Source of the DNA: Croceimicrobium sp965656185
GTDB taxonomy: Bacteria; Bacteroidota; Bacteroidia; Flavobacteriales; Schleiferiaceae
Length of the DNA: 64,000 nt
Direction of reading: 5' to 3'
NCBI GenBank assembly: GCA_965656185.1
Contig: CBFHJH010000001.1
Location: forward strand, 505,578-569,577
Translations under genes and position numbers: made by a program
The notes under the pieces: model-generated
Database searches by the model: none
The model's input: the letters and a program-made list of their open reading frames with translations, nothing else
Told to the model about the DNA's origin: nothing
Part shown: piece by piece, positions 54,822 through 63,778 of the stretch
Numbering within the stretch: the stretch's first letter is position 1
How the letters are laid out: every line of letters begins with the position of its first letter

Positions 54822-56075
54822 CTAATCATCGTTCGTTTCGCGGATACGCACGACCTCGATCTTATTACCGCTCACTTCTTCGACCTCGATCATGTAGCCA
54901 TCAATGCGGAGTTCCTCACCCTTTTCGGGAATAGATTCTAGATGGTTGATCACCAAGCCACCAAGACTATTGTAATTATCGTCCTCCGGTAGGTCTAGAT
55001 CGTATTTCTCATTTACATAATCGATCTCCTGACGAGCCGAGAAGCGGTATTCCCCTTTAGCGGTCTCTTCTTCGAGTAATTCTTCTACATCGTGCTCATC
55101 GTCGATCTCACCAAAGATCTCTTCCACCACATCTTCGACCGTAACCAGCCCGGAAGTGCCGCCAAACTCATCCAGTACCACCGCAATGGTTCTCCTCTCT
55201 CGCATTAAAAGATTGAGTGTTTCGTGGGCCGGCATCGATTCGGGAATAAAACTTACCGGTCGCAATACGGCCCGAATCTCTTGCGGTTTTTTAAATAACT
55301 CGAAAGAATGTACGTAACCAATAATATTGTCTACCGAACCTTTAAATATCAGAATCTTAGAAAGGTTGCTTTCAATAAACTCCTCTTTTAATTTACTGAT
55401 ATCTTCTTCCACATCCATGGCCACTACTTCCGTACGCGGTACCATGAATTCACGCGTCTTCACCTCACTAAAATCCAGTGCATTTCGGAAGATCTGGATC
55501 TCATGATCTACTTCTTCCTCATCAGGAGAGGCTTCCGTTCTTTCGCGGATGTAATTATCCAAGTCCACTTTATTAAAGACCTTCTGGTCCTCATCTAAAT
55601 CGGCCCGCATGATGTATTTCATCACGAAATTGCTAATCCCGATCATTAACCAGACCACTGGAGCAAAAACTAGATAGAAAATTCCTGCCGGTAAGGCAAA
55701 GAACTCTAAGAAATTAGTGGCATTGGCATTAAAGATTGCCTTGGGTAGGAACTCGGCGAAGATCAGGATGAGAATAGTAGAAGCAATGGTTTGCACCAAA
55801 AGCAGCAAATACGGACTTTCGATCGGTATATAAGGCTCCAACACCAAGGGCATAAACAAGCCATAAATTACCAAGGCAATATTGTTCCCTACCAACATGG
55901 CCGCGATAAAACGCGAGGGATACTGCACTAAGTAGCCAATAATACGGTAAATGAAGGTACCCTTCTTGCTTTCTAATTCGATGTGAAAGCGGTTGGAAGA
56001 AATAAAAGCGATCTCAATGCCCGAGAAAAACGCCGAGGCAAGAATAGAGGCGCTAATGATGATGAATAGTTCCAA
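54822..56075 (-). CDS. CorC/HlyC family protein (CNNM-CBS-CorC)
   Basis: 417 aa. CNNM (DUF21) membrane domain (about 1-150, AFFSGIEIAFISSN, LVGNNIALVIYG), two CBS domains (about 205-330, VPRTEVVAMDVEED, FGGTSGLVTVEDVVEEIFG) and the C-terminal CorC_HlyC domain (NEKYDLDLPEDDNYNSLGGL). Members handle Mg2+/Co2+ efflux or are GldE-like gliding factors. Last gene of the coaX-lptC operon, 2 nt after the small membrane protein. Confidence 0.9.
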   Translation of the reverse strand: MELFIIISASILASAFFSGIEIAFISSNRFHIELESKKGTFIYRIIGYLVQYPSRFIAAMLVGNNIALVIYGLFMPLVLEPYIPIESPYLLLLVQTIASTILILIFAEFLPKAIFNANATNFLEFFALPAGIFYLVFAPVVWLMIGISNFVMKYIMRADLDEDQKVFNKVDLDNYIRERTEASPDEEEVDHEIQIFRNALDFSEVKTREFMVPRTEVVAMDVEEDISKLKEEFIESNLSKILIFKGSVDNIIGYVHSFELFKKPQEIRAVLRPVSFIPESMPAHETLNLLMRERRTIAVVLDEFGGTSGLVTVEDVVEEIFGEIDDEHDVEELLEEETAKGEYRFSARQEIDYVNEKYDLDLPEDDNYNSLGGLVINHLESIPEKGEELRIDGYMIEVEEVSGNKIEVVRIRETNDD

Positions 56076-56077
56076 TA

Positions 56078-56284
56078 CTAAGCTTCTTGTTCCGCTTCTT
56101 TCTCGCGCTGGATCTGCTCGTAGCGCAGTCTAATCTTACGACGAAAGAAGAACATAAAGATAGATACAATCACGCCACCACCAAAGATGTATTTCATATT
56201 CCCTTCAATCGAAAGGTGATTAATGAACTCGTAGCCACAGATAAAGGCCATACCGATCCAAACGAATTCAACGATCTTAAGCAT
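56078..56284 (-). CDS. small two-helix membrane protein
   Basis: 68 aa. Start at 56284, 1 nt after the lptC stop (an ATG at 56305 would overlap lptC). Helices IVEFVWIGMAFICGYEF and YIFGGGVIVSIFMFFF, then a basic, acidic tail (RRKIRLRYEQIQREKEAEQ). Lies between lptC and the CorC gene in an operon. Function unknown. Confidence 0.75.
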   Translation of the reverse strand: MLKIVEFVWIGMAFICGYEFINHLSIEGNMKYIFGGGVIVSIFMFFFRRKIRLRYEQIQREKEAEQEA

Positions 56285-56285
56285 T

Positions 56286-56852
56286 CTAAGCATCATCTTC
56301 TTCAATATTTAAAATTCCCGAAACCTTATTTATCTCGTAAGTTGTGAAATTTTGGTCGGCCTGAAAGCCTTCCCCCATAATTATTTCGGTGGGTGTGGTA
56401 ATTTTCACGAACTCATCACTGTAAATGATTTCCTTGCGCGAATCCCAAAAGAGCTTTTCGGTGTTGAGCTGCTCCCCTTTTTTGTTGTTCACTACCACAT
56501 CGCCGCGGGCCTCCCATAGATCTTTATTAATAAGCTGTAAAGCATATTCGGCTCTTAGTCTACTGCTCTCTTGTCCTTCAGCATCTAAAAAGCGCACCTT
56601 GATTCCTTGTCTAAATTCGCGTTGCGGAATTTCTAGTTGAGGATAGCTTTCGGCCAGCGGTGCTTCAAGCGACATGCGGATATAGGTAGAGTCGGAATAA
56701 GTGAGTTCGAAGTCTTTCTGGATCTCCATGGGAATGCGCTCATCCTGACTCAGTTTTTGCACTTGCTTCACTTCATTCTCGCAAGCGCTAAATGAAAAGA
56801 GCATCGTTCCGCTAAGAACGATGCTCATAATATGCTTAGTTCCGCTTTGCAT
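56286..56852 (-). CDS. lptC: LPS export protein LptC (lipoprotein form)
   Basis: 188 aa from ATG 56852, which overlaps the upstream stop by one base (TAATG). Lipobox SFSAC. Beta-jellyroll strands typical of LptC: DFELTYSDSTYIRMSLEAPLAESY, GIKVRFLDAEGQESSRLRAEYA, LWEARGDVVVNNKKGEQLNTEKLFWD. LptC bridges LPS from the LptBFG pump to LptA. Assignment from this strand pattern and operon context. Confidence 0.88.
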   Translation of the reverse strand: MQSGTKHIMSIVLSGTMLFSFSACENEVKQVQKLSQDERIPMEIQKDFELTYSDSTYIRMSLEAPLAESYPQLEIPQREFRQGIKVRFLDAEGQESSRLRAEYALQLINKDLWEARGDVVVNNKKGEQLNTEKLFWDSRKEIIYSDEFVKITTPTEIIMGEGFQADQNFTTYEINKVSGILNIEEDDA

Positions 56853-58270
56853 TAAAAGCTGGCGGTAACGGTTTCGTTGATCCAACAGCCAATGCTGTAC
56901 TTTTCGCCTTCCGAATGGCCTAGCTGGAAGCTAACCCCTTTGTCCGGTAACTGCTGACGGTAGATATTGATCAAGCGATTGGCTTTAGAACTTACGCTGC
57001 TGTCGATAGACTTGGCATAATTCAATTTGTCGATAGCCGCCCAATACACTGCTTTCTTTTCAAAAACATTACTACCACAAGTTCCATCCGCCGCAGCGTA
57101 AACAGTGGCTAACAATACATAGGGGTCTCCTGAAGAGCGATCTAAATTAGCCGCCTTTAGTGCCGCATTCTTAGCCGAAGGCAACATTCCGCGCTTGAGG
57201 TATACCGAACCTAATTTCATGTAATCGTTGGCGCGCTTCAAAGGATCGATCTCAAACTCGATCGCTTCTTTAATATAATTGGTTGCCAAACTGTAATCGC
57301 CGTTGCGGTAAGACATTACGAACATACCCCGAGCGGATGGTGCTGAAGGCTGCAGTTTGTAAAGAGCATCCGAGATCTTGAAGAAGATTGGGTTATCGGT
57401 ACAATCTTCGTACTCGCCTTCCTCATTCTTACGCTCTTTTTGTAACATTTTCGCGGCACGCTTCAACCAAAGGGTATCGGCAGAATTTGCAGCAAAACTC
57501 TCTTCATTGTAAATCAAATTCAGCTTATCGCAGGTAGCGATAGGTCCTAATATCTTTTCAATATTCGATTCCACTTTAGTGTAACGATCCAGCTCACGCT
57601 CGGCTTTCGCCAACTCACGCTCTTCCTTCTGATCCAAAGCCACGCCGTTCGAATCGCGTTTTTCGATCAAGTCTGCAATGGTCAAGTTCAAGGCATTGTT
57701 ATTTACCTCGATACCTTCCATTACCACGTTGTAAGAGGTAAATACATCCTCTACATCGAAGGTTTTATCATTAAACAAACGGGCCGCGGTAACGAAGTAA
57801 TAATTATAGAAGGCAGCACTTTGCTCTGGGCCATCTAATTCCAAGGCCATTTTAAAAAGATCATAAGTAGCTTTAGAGCTGTCTGGGAAGTGACGAAGCA
57901 TATCGAGTGCCTTACGCGCCGCTACATAGCCTTCTTTTCCAGGGTAATACTCATTTCGCTTATCGTAAACCTCCATTAAAAGGTTCTTGAACTCCAATTC
58001 TGCAGTAGCATTTTTAGCTTCTTCCGCTTCCTTAATCTTTGCACTTACGATGTAAGGACCATAAATGAAATTATTTTTACTAGACTGTGGACAATTGTCA
58101 TAAACATAGCGCCAGCCGTCATAGGCTTCTAACCATTGTTTCTTTTTGGCCAATTCGTAGTATATGTAGAGATTCTCTCTACACTTCACGCTATCCTCGC
58201 CATAGTCTTGAGCTTTGAGCGCTCCGCCCAAACCAAGCATCAATGCTAATGCGTATAAGGTAGTTTTCAT
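56852..58270 (-). CDS. periplasmic TPR protein
   Basis: 472 aa from ATG 58270 (signal peptide MLGLGGALKAQ; an ATG at 58309 lies in front). Helical repeats with KKKQWLEAYDGWRYVYDNCP, ATYDLFKMALELDGPE, YSLATNYIKEAIEF and LGSVYLKRGMLPSAKNAALKAANLD. A scaffold or complex-assembly protein of the envelope. Operon: coaX, barrel, this gene, lptC. Confidence 0.85.
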   Translation of the reverse strand: MKTTLYALALMLGLGGALKAQDYGEDSVKCRENLYIYYELAKKKQWLEAYDGWRYVYDNCPQSSKNNFIYGPYIVSAKIKEAEEAKNATAELEFKNLLMEVYDKRNEYYPGKEGYVAARKALDMLRHFPDSSKATYDLFKMALELDGPEQSAAFYNYYFVTAARLFNDKTFDVEDVFTSYNVVMEGIEVNNNALNLTIADLIEKRDSNGVALDQKEERELAKAERELDRYTKVESNIEKILGPIATCDKLNLIYNEESFAANSADTLWLKRAAKMLQKERKNEEGEYEDCTDNPIFFKISDALYKLQPSAPSARGMFVMSYRNGDYSLATNYIKEAIEFEIDPLKRANDYMKLGSVYLKRGMLPSAKNAALKAANLDRSSGDPYVLLATVYAAADGTCGSNVFEKKAVYWAAIDKLNYAKSIDSSVSSKANRLINIYRQQLPDKGVSFQLGHSEGEKYSIGCWINETVTASF

Positions 58271-58281
58271 TTTAGGGGTAT

Positions 58282-59628
58282 TTATCGGTATTTGTATTCT
58301 ATGAACCATTTGTCGTTAAAAGTCACCGCTACGTAGAAACTTAAATACTCCTCACGGATCAAATTGTTTGCAAAAGTGCCTCGTCTTCCAGCCACTACGC
58401 CAATATTAAGGGTGCTCACTTTGTATTCTCCTGGAGCTAAGTTTCGCTGACGGATCGGTAATCCTAGTCCAAAAGTAATGCCATAATTATACAGGTCTGT
58501 GCCTGAGATGTTTATAGGGGTCTTTTCGTAAAACCCACCAAAGCGGTATTCGGTATTATTAAAAAAGCCAGTGCCACGCTCTAAGTTCTTAAAGGTATAA
58601 CGCGGGGTAAAAAACCCTCCCAGCTCGGCACGATAACCGTCTACCAAGTTATTGCTATTGCTTACAGGCGAGCTAAATTCACTCCCCTGATAGCTTTGAT
58701 AATCTGCCGTAAAAGCCCATGCCGATTGCATTGCACCCTCGACCTGTTTGCCGTAACTCAATCCAAAACCTAATTCGGAGGGCATTTGAAATTCACCATC
58801 AACCGTGGTCCCTCCAACCAAGGTATCTTGAGAATTCAGTCCGTCTAGGGTATACTGAAAATTGGTATTGACCGCATTCAACATACTCTTATTCTTAAAA
58901 GTAGCTGCCACCGACCAAAAACGATCATTTTCAGTTTCGTATTGATAACGCATACCGTAATTGAAGAAGAAACCATTGATTTGGCTTTCTTGGTCACTGC
59001 GGGTATCCAATAAGTTAAAATCGGTAAAGTTCACCGTGGTGCTCTCGCGCAGCGAACCAAATAGGTAATTAAGGTTAAAGCCAAGACTAAAGCCTTTTGC
59101 TACCTCGAAACTGTTTCCCCAGATCAAACTATTCAATCCACCTTCACCGGTAAATACATCGATTATCCCTGAATTAGGATCACTGGCCACGGTGCGTGTA
59201 CTGGAAATCTCATAGCCCTTAAAACTGTAGGGCTTTAAGGCTACCGCCGATCCCCACCAATCGAACAAGGGTACGCCTACCGAAAGGTTGCGCATGCCGG
59301 AGCGATTGTTACTAATGCTTATCGCCGGACTTTCTTGCTCCTGATTAATAAAACTTCCCTCGAACCCCACATTAAAGGTGGTTAAGTTCAAAGAATGATA
59401 AGAAGCAGGATTGTCGAAGTTGATATTTAATCCGTCCGGTAAGGCCAAAGAGGCTCCTCCCATACCTAAATAGCGAGCATTAGAAACAGGATATCTGTCC
59501 CCAAACCCGAAACGGGAATAAGGCGATACCGAATTGGTCTGGGCACTTATCGTCTGGCTCAGTAAGACCAGGGCCGCAATAGACCTACTTATATTTCTGA
59601 TTGAGATGGTACTCAAGAATGTAATCAA
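58282..59628 (-). CDS. outer-membrane beta-barrel protein (FadL-like)
   Basis: 448 aa. Signal peptide ending TISAQ. Mature start with SPYSRFGFGDRYPVSNARYLGMGGASLAL, like the OmpP1/FadL-type proteins of Bacteroidota, then barrel strands to IEYKYR. The ATG at 59628 lies 44 nt inside the coaX 3' end; no internal start is nearer the signal peptide. The overlap implies coupled expression. Confidence 0.85.
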   Translation of the reverse strand: MITFLSTISIRNISRSIAALVLLSQTISAQTNSVSPYSRFGFGDRYPVSNARYLGMGGASLALPDGLNINFDNPASYHSLNLTTFNVGFEGSFINQEQESPAISISNNRSGMRNLSVGVPLFDWWGSAVALKPYSFKGYEISSTRTVASDPNSGIIDVFTGEGGLNSLIWGNSFEVAKGFSLGFNLNYLFGSLRESTTVNFTDFNLLDTRSDQESQINGFFFNYGMRYQYETENDRFWSVAATFKNKSMLNAVNTNFQYTLDGLNSQDTLVGGTTVDGEFQMPSELGFGLSYGKQVEGAMQSAWAFTADYQSYQGSEFSSPVSNSNNLVDGYRAELGGFFTPRYTFKNLERGTGFFNNTEYRFGGFYEKTPINISGTDLYNYGITFGLGLPIRQRNLAPGEYKVSTLNIGVVAGRRGTFANNLIREEYLSFYVAVTFNDKWFIEYKYR

Positions 59629-60316
59629 GACCGTTCAGCAAAAAATTTGAAGGTGCAAATATGTCATTTTTAAGCCAGCGTAGCAACAAAGATGCGTCTC
59701 CTCCCGTAATAACCGTATTGATTACGCCAAATTGCTCTTCATATTGCCCTATCCAAGCAGAAATTTCGGCGGCGTATCCCCTTACCACACCACTGAGGAT
59801 CGAATTTTCGGTACTATCTCCAATTAAATGTGGAAAATTTAAGCCCGACCAGTCAATTAATGGCAATGAAGCTGTAAAACGATTTAGGGCCTTGAAACGC
59901 ATTTTTAAACCGGGCGAGATGGCCCCACCGTGGTAATTGCCATCGCGGTCTACAAAATCTGCCGTAAGTGCCGTGCCCAAGTCCAAAACCAGGCAATGCT
60001 GTTTCGGAAAACTATGATAAGCCGCTACCGCTAGGGCACGACGATCATTACCCAAGGTTTCGGGACTGTTGTATAGTATGGGCATGGGCAAAGCCAAGGC
60101 CGGACTTAGTTCATAATAGAGCTTAAAATGTGATTTTGCGACGCTCAAATCCCAAGGTCCCACGTTAGATGAGATGCAAGGATGATCCTCCGAAAAGTTT
60201 TTTAAAAAATTTTCGAAGGCCGATTGCTCCTCAAATTGGTCTACTTGTAAACAGCTTTGATTCTGAAATTGAGCTACTTTGATGCGGGTGTTCCCAGCGT
60301 CGATAATTATATGCAC
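59585..60316 (-). CDS. coaX: type III pantothenate kinase
   Basis: 243 aa. First step of CoA synthesis. Starts with GTG (HIIIDAGNTRIKVAQF). Other motifs: ISSNVGPWDL, TLGNDRRALAVAAYH, LVLDLGTALTADFV, HGGAISPGLKMRF and TGGDASLL. First gene of the envelope operon. Possible -7 box TATCTTTA on the minus strand at 60335-60342. Confidence 0.94.
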   Translation of the reverse strand: MHIIIDAGNTRIKVAQFQNQSCLQVDQFEEQSAFENFLKNFSEDHPCISSNVGPWDLSVAKSHFKLYYELSPALALPMPILYNSPETLGNDRRALAVAAYHSFPKQHCLVLDLGTALTADFVDRDGNYHGGAISPGLKMRFKALNRFTASLPLIDWSGLNFPHLIGDSTENSILSGVVRGYAAEISAWIGQYEEQFGVINTVITGGDASLLLRWLKNDIFAPSNFLLNGLDYILEYHLNQKYK

Positions 60317-60359
60317 AGGCCTTTACTTAGATTCTAAAGATAGAATGTAATTTTTTTGT

Positions 60360-60389
60360 TTTGCACGAATGTAAAAAGTTTTACATTTG
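60360..60389 (+). promoter_or_regulatory. tRNA-Phe promoter
   Basis: TTTG (60360-60363), 18-bp spacer, TACATTTG (60382-60389). This is the best -33/-7 pair in the window and lies 17 nt before the tRNA. Confidence 0.8.
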
Positions 60390-60406
60390 CCCCCCGTTAC
60401 ACGGAA

Positions 60407-60479
60407 GGTGCCATAGCTCAGTTGGTAGAGCAAAGGACTGAAAATCCTTGTGTCGCTGGTTCGATTCCAGCTGGCACCA
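60407..60479 (+). tRNA. tRNA-Phe (anticodon GAA)
   Basis: 73 nt plus no encoded CCA. Acceptor GGTGCCA with TGGCACC, D-arm GCTCAGTTGGTAGAGC, anticodon arm AGGACTGAAAATCCT with GAA, T-arm CTGGTTCGATTCCAG. The discriminator base is A. Confidence 0.97.
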
Positions 60480-60483
60480 CCCC

Positions 60484-60523
60484 AAAATCCCGACCTTTTT
60501 AGAAGTGTCGGGATTTTTTTTTT
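60484..60523 (+). terminator. tRNA terminator
   Basis: AAAATCCCGAC pairs with GTCGGGATTTT around a 12-nt loop, followed by a ten-base T-run. Confidence 0.93.
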
Positions 60524-60560
60524 GCCTGTATCATGCTGGTATTTAATTTAAATTGCTTGC

Positions 60561-60938
60561 ATGAAAAAACTCCCGGCCATTCTTTTCCAAATTCTTTTTA
60601 TGCTCTCTTGCACCTTCAAATCTGATATTAAAGAAGGCGGAGATTGTAAAAAAGGGGATTTCCAAATTATCGAAACCATAGGCCATGGAAGCATCCTTGC
60701 CTTAGACCGGCTCAATAGATCGGTCCACCTGCGCTATTACGAGCAGCAAAATGTAGACTACACTTTTCTGGAAGATCTAAAAAACTTAAGCTGGCCTCAA
60801 GGCATTCCCTATCCGACTAGTGTCGGTGATTCTTTCGAAATAGTCATCAATCAATATGGCCATTGGTATGGTTCCTGTGGCTTTGAAATAGACAGCAGCA
60901 CTATTTCTTTGGTAAGCGAAAAGCTGAGTAAGCAGTAG
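60561..60938 (+). CDS. small hypothetical lipoprotein
   Basis: 125 aa. Lipobox MLSC. The mature part has a conserved-looking core (KGDFQIIETIGHGSILALDRLN, LSWPQGIPYPTSVGDSFEIVIN). Cysteines at about 17, 29 and 107. No family recognised. Follows the tRNA terminator; probably its own transcript. Confidence 0.6.
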   Translation: MKKLPAILFQILFMLSCTFKSDIKEGGDCKKGDFQIIETIGHGSILALDRLNRSVHLRYYEQQNVDYTFLEDLKNLSWPQGIPYPTSVGDSFEIVINQYGHWYGSCGFEIDSSTISLVSEKLSKQ

Positions 60939-61013
60939 CCTAGGACCCTTATTAACAGATATTTAGTATCTTCGAGACATACCAAATCAAACATACGAAC
61001 TCTAGTCAAAGCT

Positions 61014-61967
61014 TTGGGCCTGATCGGCGTATTGCTGATAGCCTTAATTCTCTTTGTACAATTTACTTATCAAGTCGATTTTTCAGATCAATATCCGGTC
61101 GATAAAGATCTAAAAGTGGAAATAACTCCTGAGCGTATTGCTCAGGGTAGGTACCTTTCGTATGGGCCGGCTCATTGCGCCAGTTGCCACCTGCCGGTAG
61201 AGCAACTATCTGCGGTGGAAGACGGCGAAGAGGTGGCCATGATCGGAGGTGGTGAATTAAGCTTGCCACCGGGAGTTTTACGCGCGCCAAACTTAACCCC
61301 AGATCCTGAAACCGGCATAGGCAATTTGAGCGACGGGGAACTCTACCGAATGTTGCGTTATAACATTATGCATGATGGTACTACCACCATCGAACTTATG
61401 CCATTCGCCACCATGAGCGATGAGGACATTTACTCGATCATTGCTTTTTTGCGCAGTCAAGAACCAGTAGAGCACGCTGTAGCGGCCAGTGACTGGAGTT
61501 TATTGGGGAAAGTGCTGAAACGATTTGCAATAAAACCAATCGACGATGGCTTAAGCGAGCACCCTTCTATCGCCAAAGGGAAAACCATTGCCTACGGTAA
61601 ATACCTAGCCGAAAGTGTGGCCAATTGTCGGGGATGCCATACCGAGCGAGATCTGAAGTCAGGGGCCTTTACCGGCCCGGAATACGCAGGCGGGCTACAT
61701 TTCGACCCCAGTCCAGAAACTCAAGGTTGGAGTTTTAATACTCCTAATTTAACCCCTTGCGAAAAGACCGGTATTATGAATGCCTGAAACAAGGACTACT
61801 TCACCGCCCGCTTTCATCAAGGTAGAAAACAGGCAGGCTCTCCTATGCCTTGGGGCACTTTTAGCCGAATGGACAGCACCGACCTTGATGCCCTATGGTT
61901 GTTTTTAAGTTCTTTACAGCCGATCGAAAATGAGATAGAACAAATTGCCTTCGCGCCGGCCGATTGA
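61014..61967 (+). pseudogene. membrane-anchored two-heme cytochrome c interrupted by in-frame UGA
   Basis: N-terminal membrane helix, then cytochrome c motifs CASCH (about residues 53-57) and CRGCH (about 206-210) with NLTP repeats and LPPGVLRAPNLTPDPETGIG. TGA at 61785-61787 follows GIMNA. The same frame continues with NKDYFTARFHQGRKQAGSPMPWG to a stop at 61965-61967, as the family expects after a Trp. The start is also poor: only TTG at 61014, while the natural-looking start 60993 reads ATA. TATCTTCG at 60967 could be the promoter. A degenerating gene or sequence errors. Confidence 0.7.
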
Positions 61968-61968
61968 T

Positions 61969-63675
61969 CTAGCGTGGAATATGGATACGAACTCGAGTTC
62001 CTTCACCTAAGGTAGAATCTATTTCGAGTCGCCCCCCCATTGCCTCGAGGAATTCGATCGATAGACTAAGCCCCATTCCGGTGCCCTTTTCGGCTGCGGT
62101 GCCATCGCTGCTTACTGCTTGATGTTTACGGATCTTTTCCAATTGCTCCTGACGTATACCAGAACCTTGGTCTTGGATCTCAAGAATGTGCTCTGTTTGC
62201 GAATCAAAGCAACGCACAGTAACCTTCGAGCCCTCCGGTGAATACTTTAGGGCATTGCTCAATACGTTACGGAGAGCAAAAGCCAAGATATTCTCATCCG
62301 CCTTAACTAGATGCTTAGCCTCGAGTTCAGGCCTATCCAGTTCTATTTTCTTCAGCTCAAGCTGCGCATGCAAGCCCGGTAAGGTCTTGTTCAAAATTAG
62401 ATTGAGGTCGACCGATTCGATGTAAGGATCGATCTTGCCACTTTGCGATTTCACCCAATTCAGAAGGTTTTCCAACAAGAGGTCTACATTAGAGACCGAA
62501 ACTTCAAGGCCATCCATCCACTCCCGTAGATCTTCCTTCTCCACCAAGCCTTGATTATACAATTGCAGCATCCCTTTGATTGAGGCCATCGGATTGCGAA
62601 TATCGTGCGCAACAATGCTGATAAGCTTGTTCTTGAACTCCAAGCTCTCCAGCATTTCTTTGTTAAGTAAGGTTTGCTCTTGATGTTTCGATTTGTATCG
62701 CTCGCGGCTTAAGTATACCACAACCCCAATCAACAGAGTTACCAGTAAAAAGAAGGCTAAGACCAAGATCTGTAGTTGATCCCTACTGCGATCGGCTTCC
62801 AAAACTGAAGTCTTCAGCCGTTCCGCCTCCAAATCATTCGAGATCTTAAATGCATCTACCCGCGAATCAACGATACGCTCCATATCGGTTAGGCGTTGCT
62901 GATGGGCTGAGTCCAGATAATTATAGGCTACCGGATAATCTTCCAGGGCCCGTGCACACAATGCTGCCAAGTGCCAAACTTCGCCGCGTGTTTTCTCCAA
63001 ACCTGGGATTTCATAACCATTGATGTATTGCAAACAGGCTTCAATACAGTCTTCGTATTGCTTACTGCGGTGCAAAGTGAGCGCTAAATTGTACAGGGCC
63101 GATTGGTATTCGGCGCTATCTTGATTTTCCTTAGCGTACAAAGCGGTTTGGCGTAATACCTGCTCTGCTTTTTCAAATTCTCCCCGGTCCCGATAGATCG
63201 CTCCTTCGATGTTCCAATTGGAATACTTTCGCCACTGGTAATCCTCGATCGAGTCTATTTCTTGCGATCGCTTTAAAGCATTAAGTGCTAAATCCTTTTC
63301 CTTAGCTTCGAAGAGCACGGCTGCTAACCGATTATAATACATCGATTTTACCGTCGAAAGTTCCAAACGCTCCGCCACCGCTTGGTAATCGGCCAAAAGC
63401 TTCTGCGATTCTTCCAGACTGTTAATGCTCCGTAAAATTTCCGCCCGATGCACTGCGGCACGAAGCATCTCATACTCATTGCCTTCTACCCGATAATGAT
63501 TCATCAACTCTTGGGTAAAAAAGAGGGCAGAATCGATCTGATTATTGGAAAGATGATGATTTAATCGTCCCCCTAAGATAGCGGCCACCGAGTCGGATAC
63601 AGACTGCGCCCCTAAAGGTGAGACCGAAACTGAGCAGAGAAATAATAAGACTAATGAATGGCGTAGGCTCTTCAT
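61969..63675 (-). CDS. TPR-containing transmembrane histidine kinase
   Basis: 568 aa. Signal peptide, periplasmic TPR domain (about 35-270), membrane helix (LQILVLAFFLLVTLLIGVVVYLS), HisKA with SIVAHDIRNPMASIKGML and HATPase_c with ALRNVLSNALKYSPEGS, EIQDQGSGI and GTGMGLSLSIEFLEAMGG. Full kinase with all boxes. Probably paired with the LuxR-type regulator about 100 nt upstream on the same strand. Confidence 0.92.
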   Translation of the reverse strand: MKSLRHSLVLLFLCSVSVSPLGAQSVSDSVAAILGGRLNHHLSNNQIDSALFFTQELMNHYRVEGNEYEMLRAAVHRAEILRSINSLEESQKLLADYQAVAERLELSTVKSMYYNRLAAVLFEAKEKDLALNALKRSQEIDSIEDYQWRKYSNWNIEGAIYRDRGEFEKAEQVLRQTALYAKENQDSAEYQSALYNLALTLHRSKQYEDCIEACLQYINGYEIPGLEKTRGEVWHLAALCARALEDYPVAYNYLDSAHQQRLTDMERIVDSRVDAFKISNDLEAERLKTSVLEADRSRDQLQILVLAFFLLVTLLIGVVVYLSRERYKSKHQEQTLLNKEMLESLEFKNKLISIVAHDIRNPMASIKGMLQLYNQGLVEKEDLREWMDGLEVSVSNVDLLLENLLNWVKSQSGKIDPYIESVDLNLILNKTLPGLHAQLELKKIELDRPELEAKHLVKADENILAFALRNVLSNALKYSPEGSKVTVRCFDSQTEHILEIQDQGSGIRQEQLEKIRKHQAVSSDGTAAEKGTGMGLSLSIEFLEAMGGRLEIDSTLGEGTRVRIHIPR

Positions 63676-63778
63676 AAGGTTGGTTAGGCGATCAAATATG
63701 CATAATTATTTAGATAACAGCAAACAATAATAATTAGCTAAATAAGCTGAATAACAATCTTTTAAAACCATTCACCAC

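Noticed and set aside
61785..61787. Selenocysteine or a changed genetic code at the UGA
   Set aside because: The position aligns with Trp, no SECIS-like structure is obvious downstream, and TGA works as a stop elsewhere, for example at the end of kdsA.
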